From assembly GCA_002104895.1 (NCBI GenBank), contig MCFG01000207.1, positions 30,001 through 94,000 of the forward strand: DNA of 64,000 nt, read 5' to 3'. The position numbers and the translations under genes are program-made. The notes beneath the pieces were generated by a model. That model was given only the letters and a program-made list of their open reading frames with translations, ran no database searches and was not told the DNA's origin. Position 1 is the first letter of the stretch. The number at the start of each line of letters is the position of its first letter. Positions 50,893-64,000 of this stretch are shown here, one piece after another. The stretch is from Anaeromyces robustus (taxonomy: Eukaryota > Neocallimastigomycota > Neocallimastigomycetes > Neocallimastigales > Neocallimastigaceae).

Positions 50893-52919
50893 TAAATAAT
50901 TAATACATTCTTTATATAGTAAATTGAAACAATAATAAAAATTTATAATTTATATAGTAAAATTTACCAGAAGAAAATTCAGAATATAACTGACTAACAG
51001 GTATAATATTAATTTCGGTTGGATAATAAAGATCTTGATGATGATTCCATCTTAGCATAGCTTTATTTGAATATCTAATATCAAATAACATTATATAATT
51101 CTTTGTAGAGGCAACAATATGATTTATTAATTGAGGATGTGGTGAACAAGCCGTAAATTGATCATTTGATAATGTATATATACTTTTCATCTTTGATTTA
51201 CTCTTTATATAATAAATAATAAAATGATTACAATAATATAATAAATATAATATTATTTAAATATATATATAAAATTGTAATTATAATAATATTTTTTTTA
51301 TAATATGTAAAAACCAATAGTTCAAATAAAAATATTATATTTTATTATATAAAATATATAAAAAAATATTAATTACTCTTAAATCTAATAATTTTAATTG
51401 TTTTGTATTTATATAAGAAGCTAATTTAGGATGATTCAGATAGTCACAACGGTTAAATATATAAGTTTTATTATTATCTCCTTTTGAATAAATTGTTTGT
51501 AATCTTTATAATATAATATATATAAAAATAGGATATTAATAATGATTAATTATATATTGATTGTTATTAATAAAAAAATAAAATTGAATAATCTACTTAC
51601 TCATTTAATTCCAAATTATATGTATATAAAGAATTATTACTATCCAAAATTAAAAAATCATGAGGTATATAAGAATTTTGAGATATATAACGAAATTGGT
51701 ATTTATTATTATTTATATCTTTAATATATTGATATTTAAATTCAGGATTAATATTATTATCATTAATATCAATAATATTTTCATCATAATTATCAATATT
51801 CCCAATTTTTTCATTCAATTTTAAAAAACTAATTTTGGAAATTTGTCGAACAGCCATTAATATATCAGTATTATTTATTAAATACGGTTTTGTGATTTGT
51901 TTTATTGGGCTGGAAAAAGGAATAATCGTCGTTTTCTTTAATCTCAATGAAGTATTCAATAAATACTTATAAATTCTTGATATTGGTATAATAGCTGTTA
52001 TATATTATATATATTATATATAATATAAAATAAGTTATATATAATATTAAATATGAAAATATGTATATAGATATAATAAAATATAAAAAAATATATATAT
52101 ATATTTTCTATGGATATAAATCAATAGAAAATATTATAATTACATAAATCGGTTGATAATTCATTAGAAGGGAAAATAACATATTCATTTTTTTGTTCTG
52201 AATATGCTGTTTTAGTGTATGTAAAATGTTGAAAAACATTTCCTTGAAAAATATCATTATCTTCATTTTGTATATTTTTATAAATGTCGTCTTCTGGTAT
52301 ATATTCATTTCCGTAATTATTATCAAAATAATTGGCCTATTGGAAATATTAATATATTTTTTATAATTATTTAATACATGTATTTTATTAATAATACAAA
52401 TAGTATTTATTTTTAAAAAAAAAAAAAAAAAAAAAATATTTTATTATAAATATTTCGAAAATGAAATTTTTATGTACTTGTATAGCTGTATCTTTTGGGT
52501 TATATTTAAATTTCGATATTCGTTTTAAACATGGTTTATAAATTTTTTCAGGTGATTTGATATTTTCAATTTTATTTTTAAATTTTATTTCTTATTTAAT
52601 TTTTATAAATATATTAAAAAATATAAAAATATATAGGAAAATAATAAATAGTAAAAAAAAATTTTTTTTAATACAAATGGATTTCATTTCATTTTCAATA
52701 ATTATAGTTATATAATTTATTTTTATTACAATATCAATAAATTTAAATATACTATATACCTTTATCTATTTTAAAATCAGCGTTTAAAGAAAAATAATTA
52801 AACTTTTTCTTTGATAAAACATCATTATATATAACATTGCCATATTTTCCAAAATCAACTGAAAATGGGAACTCTGATGAATCAGGGAAAGTATAATCCG
52901 GAAATAATGAATTTTGCAT
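47039..52919 (-). CDS. RNA polymerase I initiation factor, TAF1C/Rrn6-like
   Basis: Seven exons: 52919-52760, 52590-52478, 52336-52144, 51994-51601, 51503-51377, 51202-50968 and 50769-47039. They join in phase to 1650 residues. TAF1C (SL1) and yeast Rrn6 (core factor) place RNA polymerase I at the rDNA promoter. Evidence is the N-terminal beta-propeller-like part, with FTACSPHPQLINHIVASTKN then IMLFDIRYSNKAMLRWNHH, like the HP..h(h)..T...h.hhDhR....PhhrW.H pattern of this family, and the far C-terminus SLRQTTLSSELTKSG .. KKRKRRKYGF, which fits the basic ending with terminal Gly-Phe. The last exon is very long and carries basic KGKGKGKGKK, poly-Gln (about 40% Gln over 48000-48290), Asn and Ser tracts that inflate length beyond the usual 800-900 residues. 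Short exons in the first third, then one 3.7-kb exon. Fairly good but not certain; a plain WD40 protein is the alternative. Confidence 0.65.
48000..48290 (-). repeat. CAA/CAG-type poly-glutamine region
   Basis: On the coding strand, runs of CAACAA with LEQQQQEIQQQ-type heptads suggest a Gln-rich coiled coil inside the Pol I factor. The opposite strand gives a Val-rich shadow frame. Confidence 0.75.
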
Positions 52920-54149
52920 GAAATTTATTAAAAATTAAAAATCCAGTTTTTTTTCTTTTTTTAAAAATAAAATTATATATACGTATACATATATATTATT
53001 ATATATTTTTAATTATTAACACATTAATAGCAATAAAAAAAATATTGTTTCAATTTCAAAAACTGGATTTTTGTTAATTATCCTTATAACTTTTTTTTCC
53101 TAATCACCAAAGCTTTTTTATTATTATATCTTATTCCCGTTAAGTAAATATAAAATATATTATAATTCTTTACAAAAAAAAAACACAAACTATAATATTT
53201 TTTATAACATTAGATTTTATTTTGATTTTAAATAATAAATATTTTTTTCAAAATAATAATTCAAATTAAAAAAAAATAAAAATAAGAAATCTCTTTTAGA
53301 CATATAAATTAATTATTATTAAAATTGTAACATTTAACATAGGAATTTTATATATTTATATAAAATATAAATTTTAATTTATTTATATATTATATAAATT
53401 TTTTTAATTTTTTTTTTTTTATAATTTACAATTTTAAAATCGTACATATATTTTTTTGTATATATGATTGGCCTAATAAAAATATTATATATGATTAAAA
53501 AATCTCACAAAAAAAAAAAAAAAGAAATAAAGAAAGAAATATATATACAACATATATCTATAATATAATAAGTAAAAACATAAAGCAATTCGAATGCTAA
53601 AAAATAAATATTATAATATTTTATAAATATCATTATATTGAATATTTATAATTTTTTATAATTTACAATAAAATTATATATTTTGGTTATTATTAATAAC
53701 AATAATTTTTCTATCATCACATAACAATAAAACTATGTATAAATAACATATATTTTAATAAAGTCATTTGATATTAGTTATTAAACATGCATAATAAAAT
53801 AGATTGTCAATAAAAACTATTTTATATGTAAAAAACATAAAACATAAAAAACATAAAACATAATAAAAAAAACTTAATATAAAATTTTTATGTATCATGG
53901 AATGATATTATTGGATATATTGAATACGATTATATTTGTATTTTTACCTTTTTTAGAAATTATCACTCCTACTGAATAATAAGCCACAAGTTTTAAATAA
54001 TAATGAATAAAACTTGTACATAAAATCCGTTTTACTTTCAAAAATAAATTTAATTTAATATTGAAATTGTCCTACAATGATTTTCACTTTTATAACAAAG
54101 TTTCACCGTATATTTTAATGATTATGATTATTATTGTTTTTTATTAATA

Positions 54150-54196
<47 letters not shown>

Positions 54197-54891
54197 TTTT
54201 AAATCATTAAGTTTTTTAATTTATTATATAATGATTAATATATAATAAAACCAATTTAAAAAGGAAACTAAATAGGGTTTTTTTTTTTCTTTTTCTTTTT
54301 TTTTTTTTTTCTTTTTTTTTTTCTTTTATTCAAACAGTATATAAAAAAGCAATAAAATAATTTTTACTTCGATAAAAAAAAAAACAATAATAAATTATCT
54401 AAAATATTAATTGTTTTTTATCTTTAAATAGAACAATTTAGAGAAAAAAAACAACTAAACATAAAAAAAAAAAAAAAAAAATTATCCAAATTATATAAAA
54501 TATATCAAATATTATTTTTATAACCGAAAAGTAATATTAAAAAAGGATAATTTTAAAAATAAATATTTCAATACATTTTTTTAAAAAAAAAAAATAAAGA
54601 AGGTATATATATGTTAATACATAATGAATTAATAATATAATTAATAAAATAAATATAAATAATTTATTTTATTTTTTATTTTTTATTTTTTATTTTTTTG
54701 ATTTTCTTAATACTAATTTTTTTTTTTTTTTTTATGTATATGTATATATATATTTCAATGTTAATTATTTATTTAAATATTATTATATAACTAAAATAAT
54801 ATCAATAATATTGATATAAACCAAATTAACAATCATGTTTAAATTTTATAATAAATAAATAAAATGTAAAATAAAAGAAATAATTACAAAC
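52920..54891. other. Intergenic between divergent genes, no gene seen
   Basis: About 2 kb separating the start codons of the Pol I factor (-) and the DMT transporter (+). It contains poly-A and poly-T, an AAT array (about 54150-54195) and four ACATAAAA repeats (53830-53862). Both promoters must be here; no element can be named. Confidence 0.75.
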
Positions 54892-55091
54892 ATGGAAATT
54901 AAAACATTATTTTATCAATTCATTTACTTAGCTACCGGTTGCTTATCAACTATGATAACGGTAAATAATAGTAAAATTTTAAATAATAAAAAAAATTTAC
55001 TCTAATATAAAAAAAAAATAAGTAGTAAAAAAAATAATAATAAAAATACCAATTATACATAATTTATATTGAAATATTTAATAATTAATGA

Positions 55092-55128
<37 letters not shown>

Positions 55129-57110
55129 ATTATTATTATTAAATTTTTATTCAATATTATATAATAACTAATATTTAGCAATATTTATTTTACGCTGGTG
55201 CTGCAGGTATTGTTATTTATATAGAAATAAATGAATGAATAAATAATATTTATAATATTTTATTAAATTATATACTATATACTATATACTATAAATTCAA
55301 TATTTTCTTTACCATATAATTGAATAATATATATTAATATTAATATATAAATATATATTAAAATTTGCTTATTCTTTAAACTATATATTAATGTTTTCCT
55401 TTTTTTCTTTTTTCTATTTTATAGAAAAGAAAACATATTTAACAGTTTTAGCTCAATACTTTGCTATGACTCTCTCTATTTTTATCCCAATTAAGGATGA
55501 TAGCAAAAAAGCTAAAGTTTCATTTTTCTCTAAGCCAATGCATATTAAAAGAAATATTGTCATTGTAAAATATTAATTCTATTATATTAAATTATATACG
55601 ATTTTAATTATTTTATTATTATTAATTAATTTTTATTACATAAATTATAAAATGTTTTTTTTGTATTACATTAATTAATATGAACCAAAAATTTATTTAT
55701 TAAATTTTTTTTAAATATAAAAGCTTAATTATTATTATTATAACATTATAAAAAACTAATTAAAATTATATTATATACATAATTTGGCTATAGATTTCTT
55801 TAATTGATATTTTCGCTAATGTCATTTCAACATTTGGTATGTTTTTAATTGGTTCTGGTATCTATCAAGTTATTCATTCTGCTATCGTCGTTTTTACTGC
55901 TATTTTATCTCGTACTTTCTTAAAAAAACAATTCACTATTCAACAATGGATCTCTTTAATTGTAAAAATCTAATATATATATAATATTTATTAATATTAT
56001 TTTAAGTATTAATAATTTAATTTAATTAATATTTTGGTAATAATGAAATTTATAGGTTATTACTGGTGGTTTATCATTAAGTGCTATTGGCCGTGGTAGT
56101 ACTGCTACTGGTATTATGGGTACTATTGGTATTTCTGTTACAATTTTTGGAACCATTTGTTGTAAGTGTTTTAAATGTTTTATTTCAAAAAATCAAAACA
56201 GTATATATACATATCATATCAATTAATTATTATATATATATATATATGGAAAAAAATTACTAATATATATATATAAATTAAATATTGAAAATTATATATA
56301 ATTCTAAAAATAAATAAATAGATGCTATTATCTATGTATTAAATGAAAGAATTCTTAAGGATCAAGATGGTCCAACACCTACTCAACACAGTGTTTGGGT
56401 TGGTACTTGTTCTACTACAATAATCTTTACATACATTTTATTCTTTGTTTATCCAACATTAGATATGAAAAAATCAATGATGAATGCCCCATTATATAGA
56501 AATGTACCAATGGTCAATGTTGTCTTAGCTTATGTAAGTTAAATTAATAATTATTATTAATTAATAAATTAATTATATTAAAAAAACTTTTTTTTATTAT
56601 ATAACAATTATTATTAATTAATAAATTGATTATATAAAAAAAAATTTTTTTAATATATACCTTCATATATATATTTCATATACTGAATTATTTTAATATA
56701 TTCTTTTTTAAATTATATAATAATAATAATTTTTTTCTTAATTAATAGGTTACTTTAGTTTTATCTCACTTCCTTCACTCCTACACCTACTTTGTTTTAT
56801 TAGGAAAAAGTGGTGCCGTCACTACTGGTGAATATCAATAAATTTATATATACATATATATTTATAAATGTTTAAACAAAATATTAACTATATATAATGT
56901 AAAATAATCATAGGTGTTATTAACTCCATTCGTGCCGTATCAGTCTTTTTCCTTAGTTCTGCTCTTTACTGTCGTGATGATATTAGTCAATGTTTCACAA
57001 AACCAAAGGTAGCTTCTTGTGTTGTTGTCGTTGTTGGTATTTTATTATACTCTTACTTCTCATCTAAAGCACAACAACAACAACAACTCAAGGCCAAGAA
57101 AAAGGAATAA
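54892..57110 (+). CDS. DMT-superfamily (SLC35/nucleotide-sugar-transporter-like) membrane protein with dilysine tail
   Basis: Eight exons: 54892-54960, 55179-55206, 55425-55564, 55794-55961, 56056-56161, 56322-56533, 56749-56827 and 56914-57110. They join in phase to 332 residues; the seventh donor is GTGAAT. The protein has about ten hydrophobic segments. Family-like motifs include ISLIDIFANVISTFGMFLIG, GIYQVIHSAIVVFTAILSR (the hS..VVFTAILSR pattern of EamA/SLC35 proteins), LSAIGRGSTATGIMGTIGIS and NERILKDQDGPTPTQ. Before the stop, SSKAQQQQQLKAKKKE has KK at positions -3 and -4, an ER-retrieval type signal, so ER or early Golgi residence is likely. The substrate is unknown; nucleotide sugars or other small anionic metabolites are possible. 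Codon use is richer in C/G-ending codons than most neighbours, which suggests good expression. Confidence 0.8.
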
Positions 57111-59546
57111 ATGCATTTGATAAAGAATAAATAAATAAATCAAAAATAATATAATAACAAAAAAAAAAAAAATAAATTAATATAATAATATAATATAATC
57201 ATTATATTATTAACAATTTTAAATTTTAATAATTTATTTATTTAATAATTTAAAAAAAAATTAAAAAAAAAATTAAAAAAAAAATTAAAAAAAAATTAAA
57301 AAAAAAATTAAAAAAAAAATAATCTTTAATTTTAATTATTCATGTTTATTTTTTTTTTTTTTATATATTCTAGATAATTTATTAAAAATTAAATAATAAT
57401 AAAATAAAAATTAATAATATATAAAAAAATAAAAAAATTATAAAAAAACTGGTATATTTCTTATTTTATTTATTTATTTATTTTTTTTCAATTTTTTAAT
57501 TTTATATATAATTTTCCATTATATTTTTGTACAAAATATTAACATTGATGAGATCTTTCACACGACCTTAAGATTTCATGCTTTTTAACTTTGACAAAAA
57601 GTATCACTAACTTGATATTTATTTATAATAATTGTTGTGTAAGTTATTGTAATAATAATTACAAATTAAAATGTGGCTTCTATTTTAATTTAATACAATA
57701 TAATAGTTTCAAAATTATATCAAATGAGTTTTAAATATCAATGAATTATATTATATATATCATTGGTTATATAATATGCTTTCTAATATTGAAGCATTGT
57801 GTAATCATTTATTATTAAATAATAGGTATTTCATTAAATATATATGCTTTTTGGACTATTTAGTAATAACATTCAAATAATTTAAATTTTATAAAATCTT
57901 TTAGTATTTATGTTTAAATTATGGCTTGAATATTTAAATTAATACAATATATTTCAATAATTTTGACATTTATTATTTCATATGACTTCACATTCTTAAT
58001 AAAATTAAAAAATTTTTTTTTCTTAAAGAATATTCCAAATTTCTCCATTTAAAAAAAAAAAAAAAAAGTTTTAAACTTTTTTTTGTATAAATGTATATTA
58101 CATATTTTTAATAAAAAAAATATTTTATATAATTAAAATTTTAAAATGTATATTACAAAATAATAGGTAATAACACTCAAATCAAATAGCAACTAATAAT
58201 AATTTTTCAATATAATCTTTACTAATACTTTTAATGTTTATATATATTTATATAATTATTCATATGTATATATACAATTTTTTAATTTTTTCTTATATCT
58301 TTCTTTTTATTTTATTTTAATTATAATCTTTTTTTTTATCATTTGACTGTGTAACTAAATTTCAAATATTTTATATTATTTGATCTAAAAAGTATGACAA
58401 ATATATATAATATACAAATTATTATCTATCAAATATCATAAATAATAAATAAATAATATTAACAGTTAAACAAAAATATATTAAATTTTTATTATTGTAT
58501 ATTTATTTTTTATTTTTAGTATATTATGTCTCGCAGTATTAAAATCACCCACAAATTTTTAAATGATAAATTGATAAAATGATAAAATGATAAATTGATA
58601 AAATGATAAATTGATAAAATGATAAAATGATAAAAAGAAATATAAAAAATTACAAATATATTTATATATAATTACATCATTTATAGTATTAAAAAACACT
58701 GTATATTCTTTTAATATAATATTATAATATTAACATAATGTCATATTTATACAAATGATTATTATTTTTTTTTATCATTATTATTTAATTATTACATTAT
58801 TATATCCGTTAAAAAATATTAATTATTATTTAACTATATATTATCTTATATTTCTGTCTTATTACAAAAAAACAATTAAAATGTAAAAAAATAAAAATAA
58901 TATCATAAAATCTTTTTAATATATAATATCAATAAATAAATAATAATCATAAAAACAAAACAAAAACTTTAATATATATTAAAAAGATATTTGCTACAGA
59001 ATATTTTAGTATTTTAACACTTTAAATAAAATAAAAAATACTTAAATATATTATTAAACTTTATCTTGGTGTTAATAAGTTTATTAATAAATATATATAT
59101 ATTTTTAAAAAATTAATATTACTTTAATTAATACCAAAAATTTTATATCAATGATTTTATTTTAAATTTAATTTTATATATTAAAATTTAAAAATAAAAT
59201 AAAAAAAAATGATTAAATTTTATATTTAATATAAATATAATAAAAAAAATTTATATATAATAAAATAATTAAAGAAAAGATTTTAACATAGATTCCTTCT
59301 CAAATAAAATTTAAATTAAAATAATAATAATAATAATAATAAATATTCTACATTAAATAAAAATATATTGAAAAATAATTAAAATTTATTTAATTTATAA
59401 TAATATCATAACATAATATAAAATACAATTAATAAATTTTAAATATAACAATACAATATAAATACATGATTTTATAATTTTTACTTTTTTTCTTTTTTTT
59501 TAATTTATTAATATTTAATATTTAATATCTAATTTTAATCTTGTAA
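57111..59546. other. Intergenic, repeats only
   Basis: Short AAAAAAATT repeats (57251-57322), ATTT runs and a small tandem repeat of GATAAAATGATAAATT (about 58563-58634). A short frame starting at 58526 (MSRSIKITHKFLNDKLIK) runs into that repeat and is too short to support. No gene seen. Confidence 0.75.
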
Positions 59547-60264
59547 ATGTCAGAGACAGATATTAGTAGTTCAACCCTTTTATTAAATGATAATGATTCA
59601 AAAAATAGAAATTTTCATAAAGCTTTTCGTAAGAAGGGAATACCAAGTAATGAAGTTGTAATAGACAGTTAGTATATCAAATTCTTTATGAAATTAATAA
59701 TTATTATAAATAAAATATATATATAAGTATATCATTTATAAAAGAATAATTGAATAATGAAACTAAAATTATATCTTATTTTAATATTAATTTATTTTAT
59801 TTTATTTTATTTTATATTGTTTTGTTTTATTTTATTATGCTTTAAAAAATTGAATTAACTTTTTTTTTTATTTTATAAATAATAATCAAAAATAAAAGGA
59901 TATTCTTGTGCTCTTCAAATAGACTTGTTATTGTTACAAGGTTTTTTATATGTTACCCAAAACTATTTTTGTTACTACAGTAATGTTGTAGGATTTATAC
60001 ATCAAGTTGTTATCCCGCTTTCAAAAGTAAAATGTATATTAAAAAAGAATGCTGCATTGGTAGTACCAAACGCCATTCAAATTGATACTAAAACAGGCGA
60101 AAGTTATTTCATGTTATCATTTATAAATCGTGATAGTGTTTATAATCAATTAACATCTTTATTGGAAAGTTATAAGGTAATTAAAAAAATAAATTTTTAT
60201 AAGTTTTTTTTTTTTTATCTTAATAGTAATAATTAAATAATAATAATAATGATATTAATATTAA

Positions 60265-60316
<52 letters not shown>

Positions 60317-61310
60317 AATAAACATATTTAACTTTTCTAATTTAAGTATAGTACACAAATGTATTAATTTATTTTATATATATATATATATACTTATCAT
60401 TTCATCAATTTGTATTATTATTTTTATAAATAATTTAAAGAAAAATCATAGAGCAAGTTTATTAGTAAAGAAAAGTCTACACGATTCGGATAAAGCTTCT
60501 GGAGGATTGAAATTACAGAGAGCAGCAAATTTATCAAAAAGTTATGATAGTAATTTAAACGAAAGAAAGCCTGAAAATAATAAACAAAAAAATGCAAGAT
60601 TCTTTGAAGATGATATAATTAAGAATGGTAAGAATGATAATGAAGATGATGAAATTAAAAAAAGTAAGTTATCCAAATACAGAAGAGTCAATTCAACACC
60701 AATAATTTCACCTGACAGTTCCCCTAAATCAAATACTGTATCACGAACATTTACAATTAATTTTAAAGATAAAAAGTATAATAATAATAATGATAATGAT
60801 AATGAGAATAATAGTAATAATAATAGTAATTCCTTCAAAAAACATCATCATCATACTAGTTATTCAAAAAATCATATGTTAAAAAGAGAAAATAGTGGTT
60901 TAGATGAAAATGATCCTTGGGATGAAGATGAGAAAGTTCAAAATGTAGTTATATTCCCAAAATATATTCCAAAAATAAGGACAATGAAAGAATATCGAAT
61001 TATAAAAATTTTATTTATTATTGGTATAATAATAATTGTATTAAGTCTTTATCTTCAATTAAAAGCTGCTTCTTTATCAAGAGAGTTAAAAAAAATACAA
61101 AAAAATTCAGATTTATCAAATAATGATTCTTCCTTTGATTTTCTATCTTATATCAATACTTATACTAATAATAATGATGATGATGATAATAAAAAAAAAT
61201 ATGATAATAAAAAAATATTGGAAAATTTGAATAAATTAAGTAAAGAATTAGGATTGACTATACCACAACTATTAAGTATTGATTGGGATGAATATGAAGT
61301 TATAAATTAA
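59547..61310 (+). CDS. GRAM-domain protein with C-terminal membrane anchor
   Basis: Three exons: 59547-59667, 59899-60176 and 60441-61310. They join in phase to 422 residues. The GRAM domain (about 23-125) shows FHKAFRKKGIPSNEVVID, YSCALQIDLLLLQGFLYVTQ, YFCYYSNVVGF and VVIPLSKV, matching the F...F.hp..E....Y.CAL......QG.hYht...hCFyS pattern of GRAMD/Lam proteins. A polar, low-complexity middle (Asn/Asp/Lys runs, HHHH) with RRVNSTPIISPDSSP, a possible phosphosite cluster, leads to a membrane helix at about 319-341 (IIKILFIIGIIIIVLSLYLQ) and a short coiled or acidic tail. GRAM proteins of this type sit in the ER at membrane contact sites and bind lipids of the plasma membrane. No sterol-transfer VASt/StART-like domain is seen, so it resembles the GRAMD2/GRAMD3 (lipid-sensing) layout. 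Family confident. Confidence 0.9.
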
Positions 61311-61368
61311 ATTTAGTATTAAATTAAATAAAAATTTGTTTTAAAAGTAAATGAAATTATGAACAAAG

Positions 61369-61406
<38 letters not shown>

Positions 61407-61983
61407 CATATTTTAATAACTGTTATTATTATTATTTTATGATTATGATTATTATAATTATTAATAAGGAAGTAATAGAGTCCAAATTACTTTCATAATG
61501 ATCAAGTTTATTAAAACTCTATTTTATGATTAAGCTTTTTAGGTTCAAAGTTTTTTCTACTTATTAAATTTTGAAGTGAAAAAAATTCAATGTTTTATAT
61601 ATACTGATTTTTTTTAATAAGGTATTTTCAATAATAAAGTGTTAATTATTTAATTATTGATAAGAAAAAATTTTAATTTAATTAGTACAATATGATATTG
61701 ATAAACAACCTTTAAAAAAAAATAAGCAAAGATTTATATGCTTAAAAAAAAAAAAGATTTATATGCTTGGGGAGAATAACAATCTCTCAACTGTTAAATT
61801 ATTGATATGTAATACACTTTATATTAATATATATTTATATATATAAATATAAAGAGTATTACATATCAATAATTCAATTCAAAGATGTTATAAAAATGAA
61901 AACAAAATAAAGAAATAAATAAATAAATAAGTATATTGAAAAAATTATAATACAAAAATAAAATAATAATATTAGAACTTAAA

Positions 61984-62016
<33 letters not shown>

Positions 62017-63155
62017 ATAATATATGAATAATATGAATAAATAATAATAATAATAATTATTATAAAAAATTAATGCAAATAATAATATTTATATAATATT
62101 AATATATATGTTTTAATTATCAATTTATTACTTTTATATGTATTATCAATCTTCAAAAAATTAAATCATATTATATCTAATGATTTAATTATACCATATT
62201 AATCCTAATATAATCAAATAAATGAAAATATAAAAATATAATACAAAATAAAATGAATATTTATACAATATAGATTTTTAAAATATATATTATTGCAATG
62301 ATTATATCTATTAAAAACATAAATTATATTATATTAATATCTATTTAATAAAATTAAAATAAAAAAAAAAATATAGATGTAAAAGAAATAAATAAAAAGT
62401 ATATAAAATAAAATAAAATAAAATAAAATAAAATAAAATAAAATAAAATAAAATAAAATAAAATAAAATAAAATAAAATAAAATAAAATAAAATAAAATA
62501 AAATGAAATGAAAAAAATTCGAAATATATATTACTATTTTTCTATACTTTAAATAAAAATATCCATATTTTATGATGATATATTATATTTTTAAATAAAT
62601 ACATCTATAAAACTTTTTGTTTTAATTCTAGAATATCTTAAAATATTTTTCTCTATTTATGTATTTATTTTAATTTAAATTTAATTTAGTAATATGTTTA
62701 CTAATTCAAATTTATTTTTATATAAGTACAAAAAAAAAAAAAAAAAAAAAAAAAAGCTATATCAAAAAGCAATGTAAACTTTATATATATTATAATTATT
62801 TCATAACTCATATAAAAAATAATATTAATATTAATTTATGACAGACTTTATTATATAAATAAAAAATCATCAACAGTTAATTTACATTAATATATGCATA
62901 AAGTTAGAATTAATGATAAATAATACAAAGAATAATAACTAAAGAATTTAAATTAAAATAACACTTTTCATGTTATTAATAATAATTATCATGATTATTA
63001 TTATTATTATTATAAATTATTATTATTATTAATTATTATTATTATTATTATTAATTATTATTATTATTATTATTAATTATTATTATTATTATTATTAATT
63101 ATTATTATTATTATTAATTATTATTATTAACTATTATTAATTATTATTATTATTA

Positions 63156-63236
<81 letters not shown>

Positions 63237-64000
63237 GTTGGTGTTGTTGAATAAAAAAAATAATAATAACTAAGTAAATTAATTTAAAATAAAGTAATGA
63301 AATTTTATGTTTATTAAGTTGTCTTGCATAATTAAGATTTTATCCAAAATAAGCAATTATAAAAGTACCAATATCCGCTTGAATAAAAAAAAAATAATTT
63401 ATGAAAAGCTTAAATTACTTTAAAAACTTTTTTGTAAATTTCATCAAAAGTTAAGTATTTTAATAGTTATAATATGAAGCATTGATTTCTACATTAATAA
63501 AATAATTAGCGTGTTCTTTGAAATTAGTATTAAAGCACATTTTTAAATAAAATTCTTTGAAATAATTTCATATCCTTTTTTAAATTATATAACATATATA
63601 ATTATTTATTATCATCTTTTTTTTTATGAATAATATAATAATATTAATATTAATAAAAATTATAAATAATATTTAGAGTTAATTACATCTATAATTAAAT
63701 ATTAAATTAAAATTTTATATAATCTAAATAATCATATTTTTATTTAAACTATGAATCTTTAGAATTTATATAGTTTTAAAAAATATTTTCTTTTTCTTCA
63801 AAAAAAACAAAGTGTATTAAAGTTTTTGTATATATTATACATTCTTTCCAAATAATAAGGAAAGAACTTCAAAATAAAAATAATAATTTTTTATGTTTTT
63901 TACACTATTATTTAAGAATTTTTTCTATTTCTTTTTGTGTTATTTATTATAATTATACATAGTTAAATTTAAAGTACAAAAAGAAATTTGAAGAAGTTCC
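61311..64000. other. Intergenic to the right edge, repeats and one hairpin
   Basis: No gene seen. It holds poly-A (about 61370-61405), a direct repeat AGATTTATATGCTT at about 61729 and 61754, a hairpin (61794-61880, listed separately), an AAAAT pentamer array (about 62404-62504), poly-A (62729-62755) and long ATT arrays (about 62997-63236, with interspersed AATT). The last 700 bases are ordinary AT-rich sequence with no coding signal. Confidence 0.75.
61794..61880. repeat. Long inverted repeat/hairpin
   Basis: Arms of about 30 bases, with left arm AATTATTGATATGTAATACA and its complement TGTATTACATATCAATAATT, one mismatch apart, plus CTTTATATT/AATATAAAG inside, and a TA-rich loop of about 20. 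It lies some 480 bp beyond the GRAM gene stop. It may be a small foldback element; an AT-rich cruciform is equally possible. Confidence 0.7.

Noticed and set aside
58526-58582. Short frame MSRSIKITHKFLNDKLIK
   Set aside because: Only 18 codons, and half of it is the GATAAA tandem repeat.
1-64000. Dictyostelium or Plasmodium origin, suggested by AT richness and Asn/Gln tracts
   Set aside because: The fungal dockerin, the Thr-linker secreted protein and the A-T-KS enzyme fit gut fungi; no feature specific to those protists was seen.
1-64000. CRISPR arrays, tRNA and rRNA genes
   Set aside because: Repeats are simple or tandem without unique spacers, and no cloverleaf or rRNA-like GC-rich block was recognised.

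Overview
The window is nuclear DNA of an anaerobic gut fungus (Neocallimastigomycota). The strongest evidence is a secreted protein at 32218-33321 that ends in the four-cysteine fungal dockerin of cellulosome proteins in this phylum. Supporting signs are extreme AT richness, intergenic DNA made of homopolymers and AAT/ATT/AAAAT microsatellites, short AT-rich GT..AG introns, Asn/Gln/Thr/Glu tracts in proteins, and a flagellar-axoneme gene, as expected of a zoospore-forming fungus. The standard nuclear code fits; TAA, TAG and TGA all serve as stops. Exon joins below were worked out by hand from splice signals, reading phase and family similarity, without transcript data.

Layout, left to right. 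First exon of a Cdc73/parafibromin gene running off the left edge (224-652, -). TLC-domain membrane protein (1808-3349, -, six exons). EFCAB2/DRC8-like axonemal EF-hand protein (5529-7012, -, seven exons). Lys/Glu-rich protein of unknown function (7963-10676, -, five exons), divergent from a Golgi Qb-SNARE GOS1/GOSR1 (11321-12822, +, six exons). Secretory thioredoxin-fold membrane protein (15285-16729, -, three exons). Then about 7.9 kb without a clear gene (16730-24625), holding a near 1 kb inverted-repeat element, a coding-like remnant, a minisatellite and long microsatellites. Then an adenylation-carrier-ketosynthase (NRPS-PKS-like) megaenzyme (24626-30165, +), the dockerin protein (32218-33321, -), a ricin-lectin/DUF4874-DUF4832 secreted protein (37991-41047, +), an SLC25 carrier with a 24-nt microexon (43893-45623, +), a TAF1C/Rrn6-like Pol I factor (47039-52919, -, seven exons), a DMT-family transporter with a C-terminal dilysine signal (54892-57110, +, eight exons) and a GRAM-domain membrane protein (59547-61310, +, three exons). 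The last 2.7 kb is repeats.

The genes form no operon or obvious pathway cluster. Most are housekeeping (transcription, Golgi and ER traffic, transporters, flagellum). Three look lineage-specific: the A-T-KS megaenzyme, whose C-terminal acyltransferase-like part has lost the catalytic serine; the dockerin protein carrying two protease-propeptide-like (I9) domains; and the lectin/DUF4874-DUF4832 protein. These three and the inverted-repeat element are the best candidates for new biology. No tRNA, rRNA or CRISPR array was recognised.
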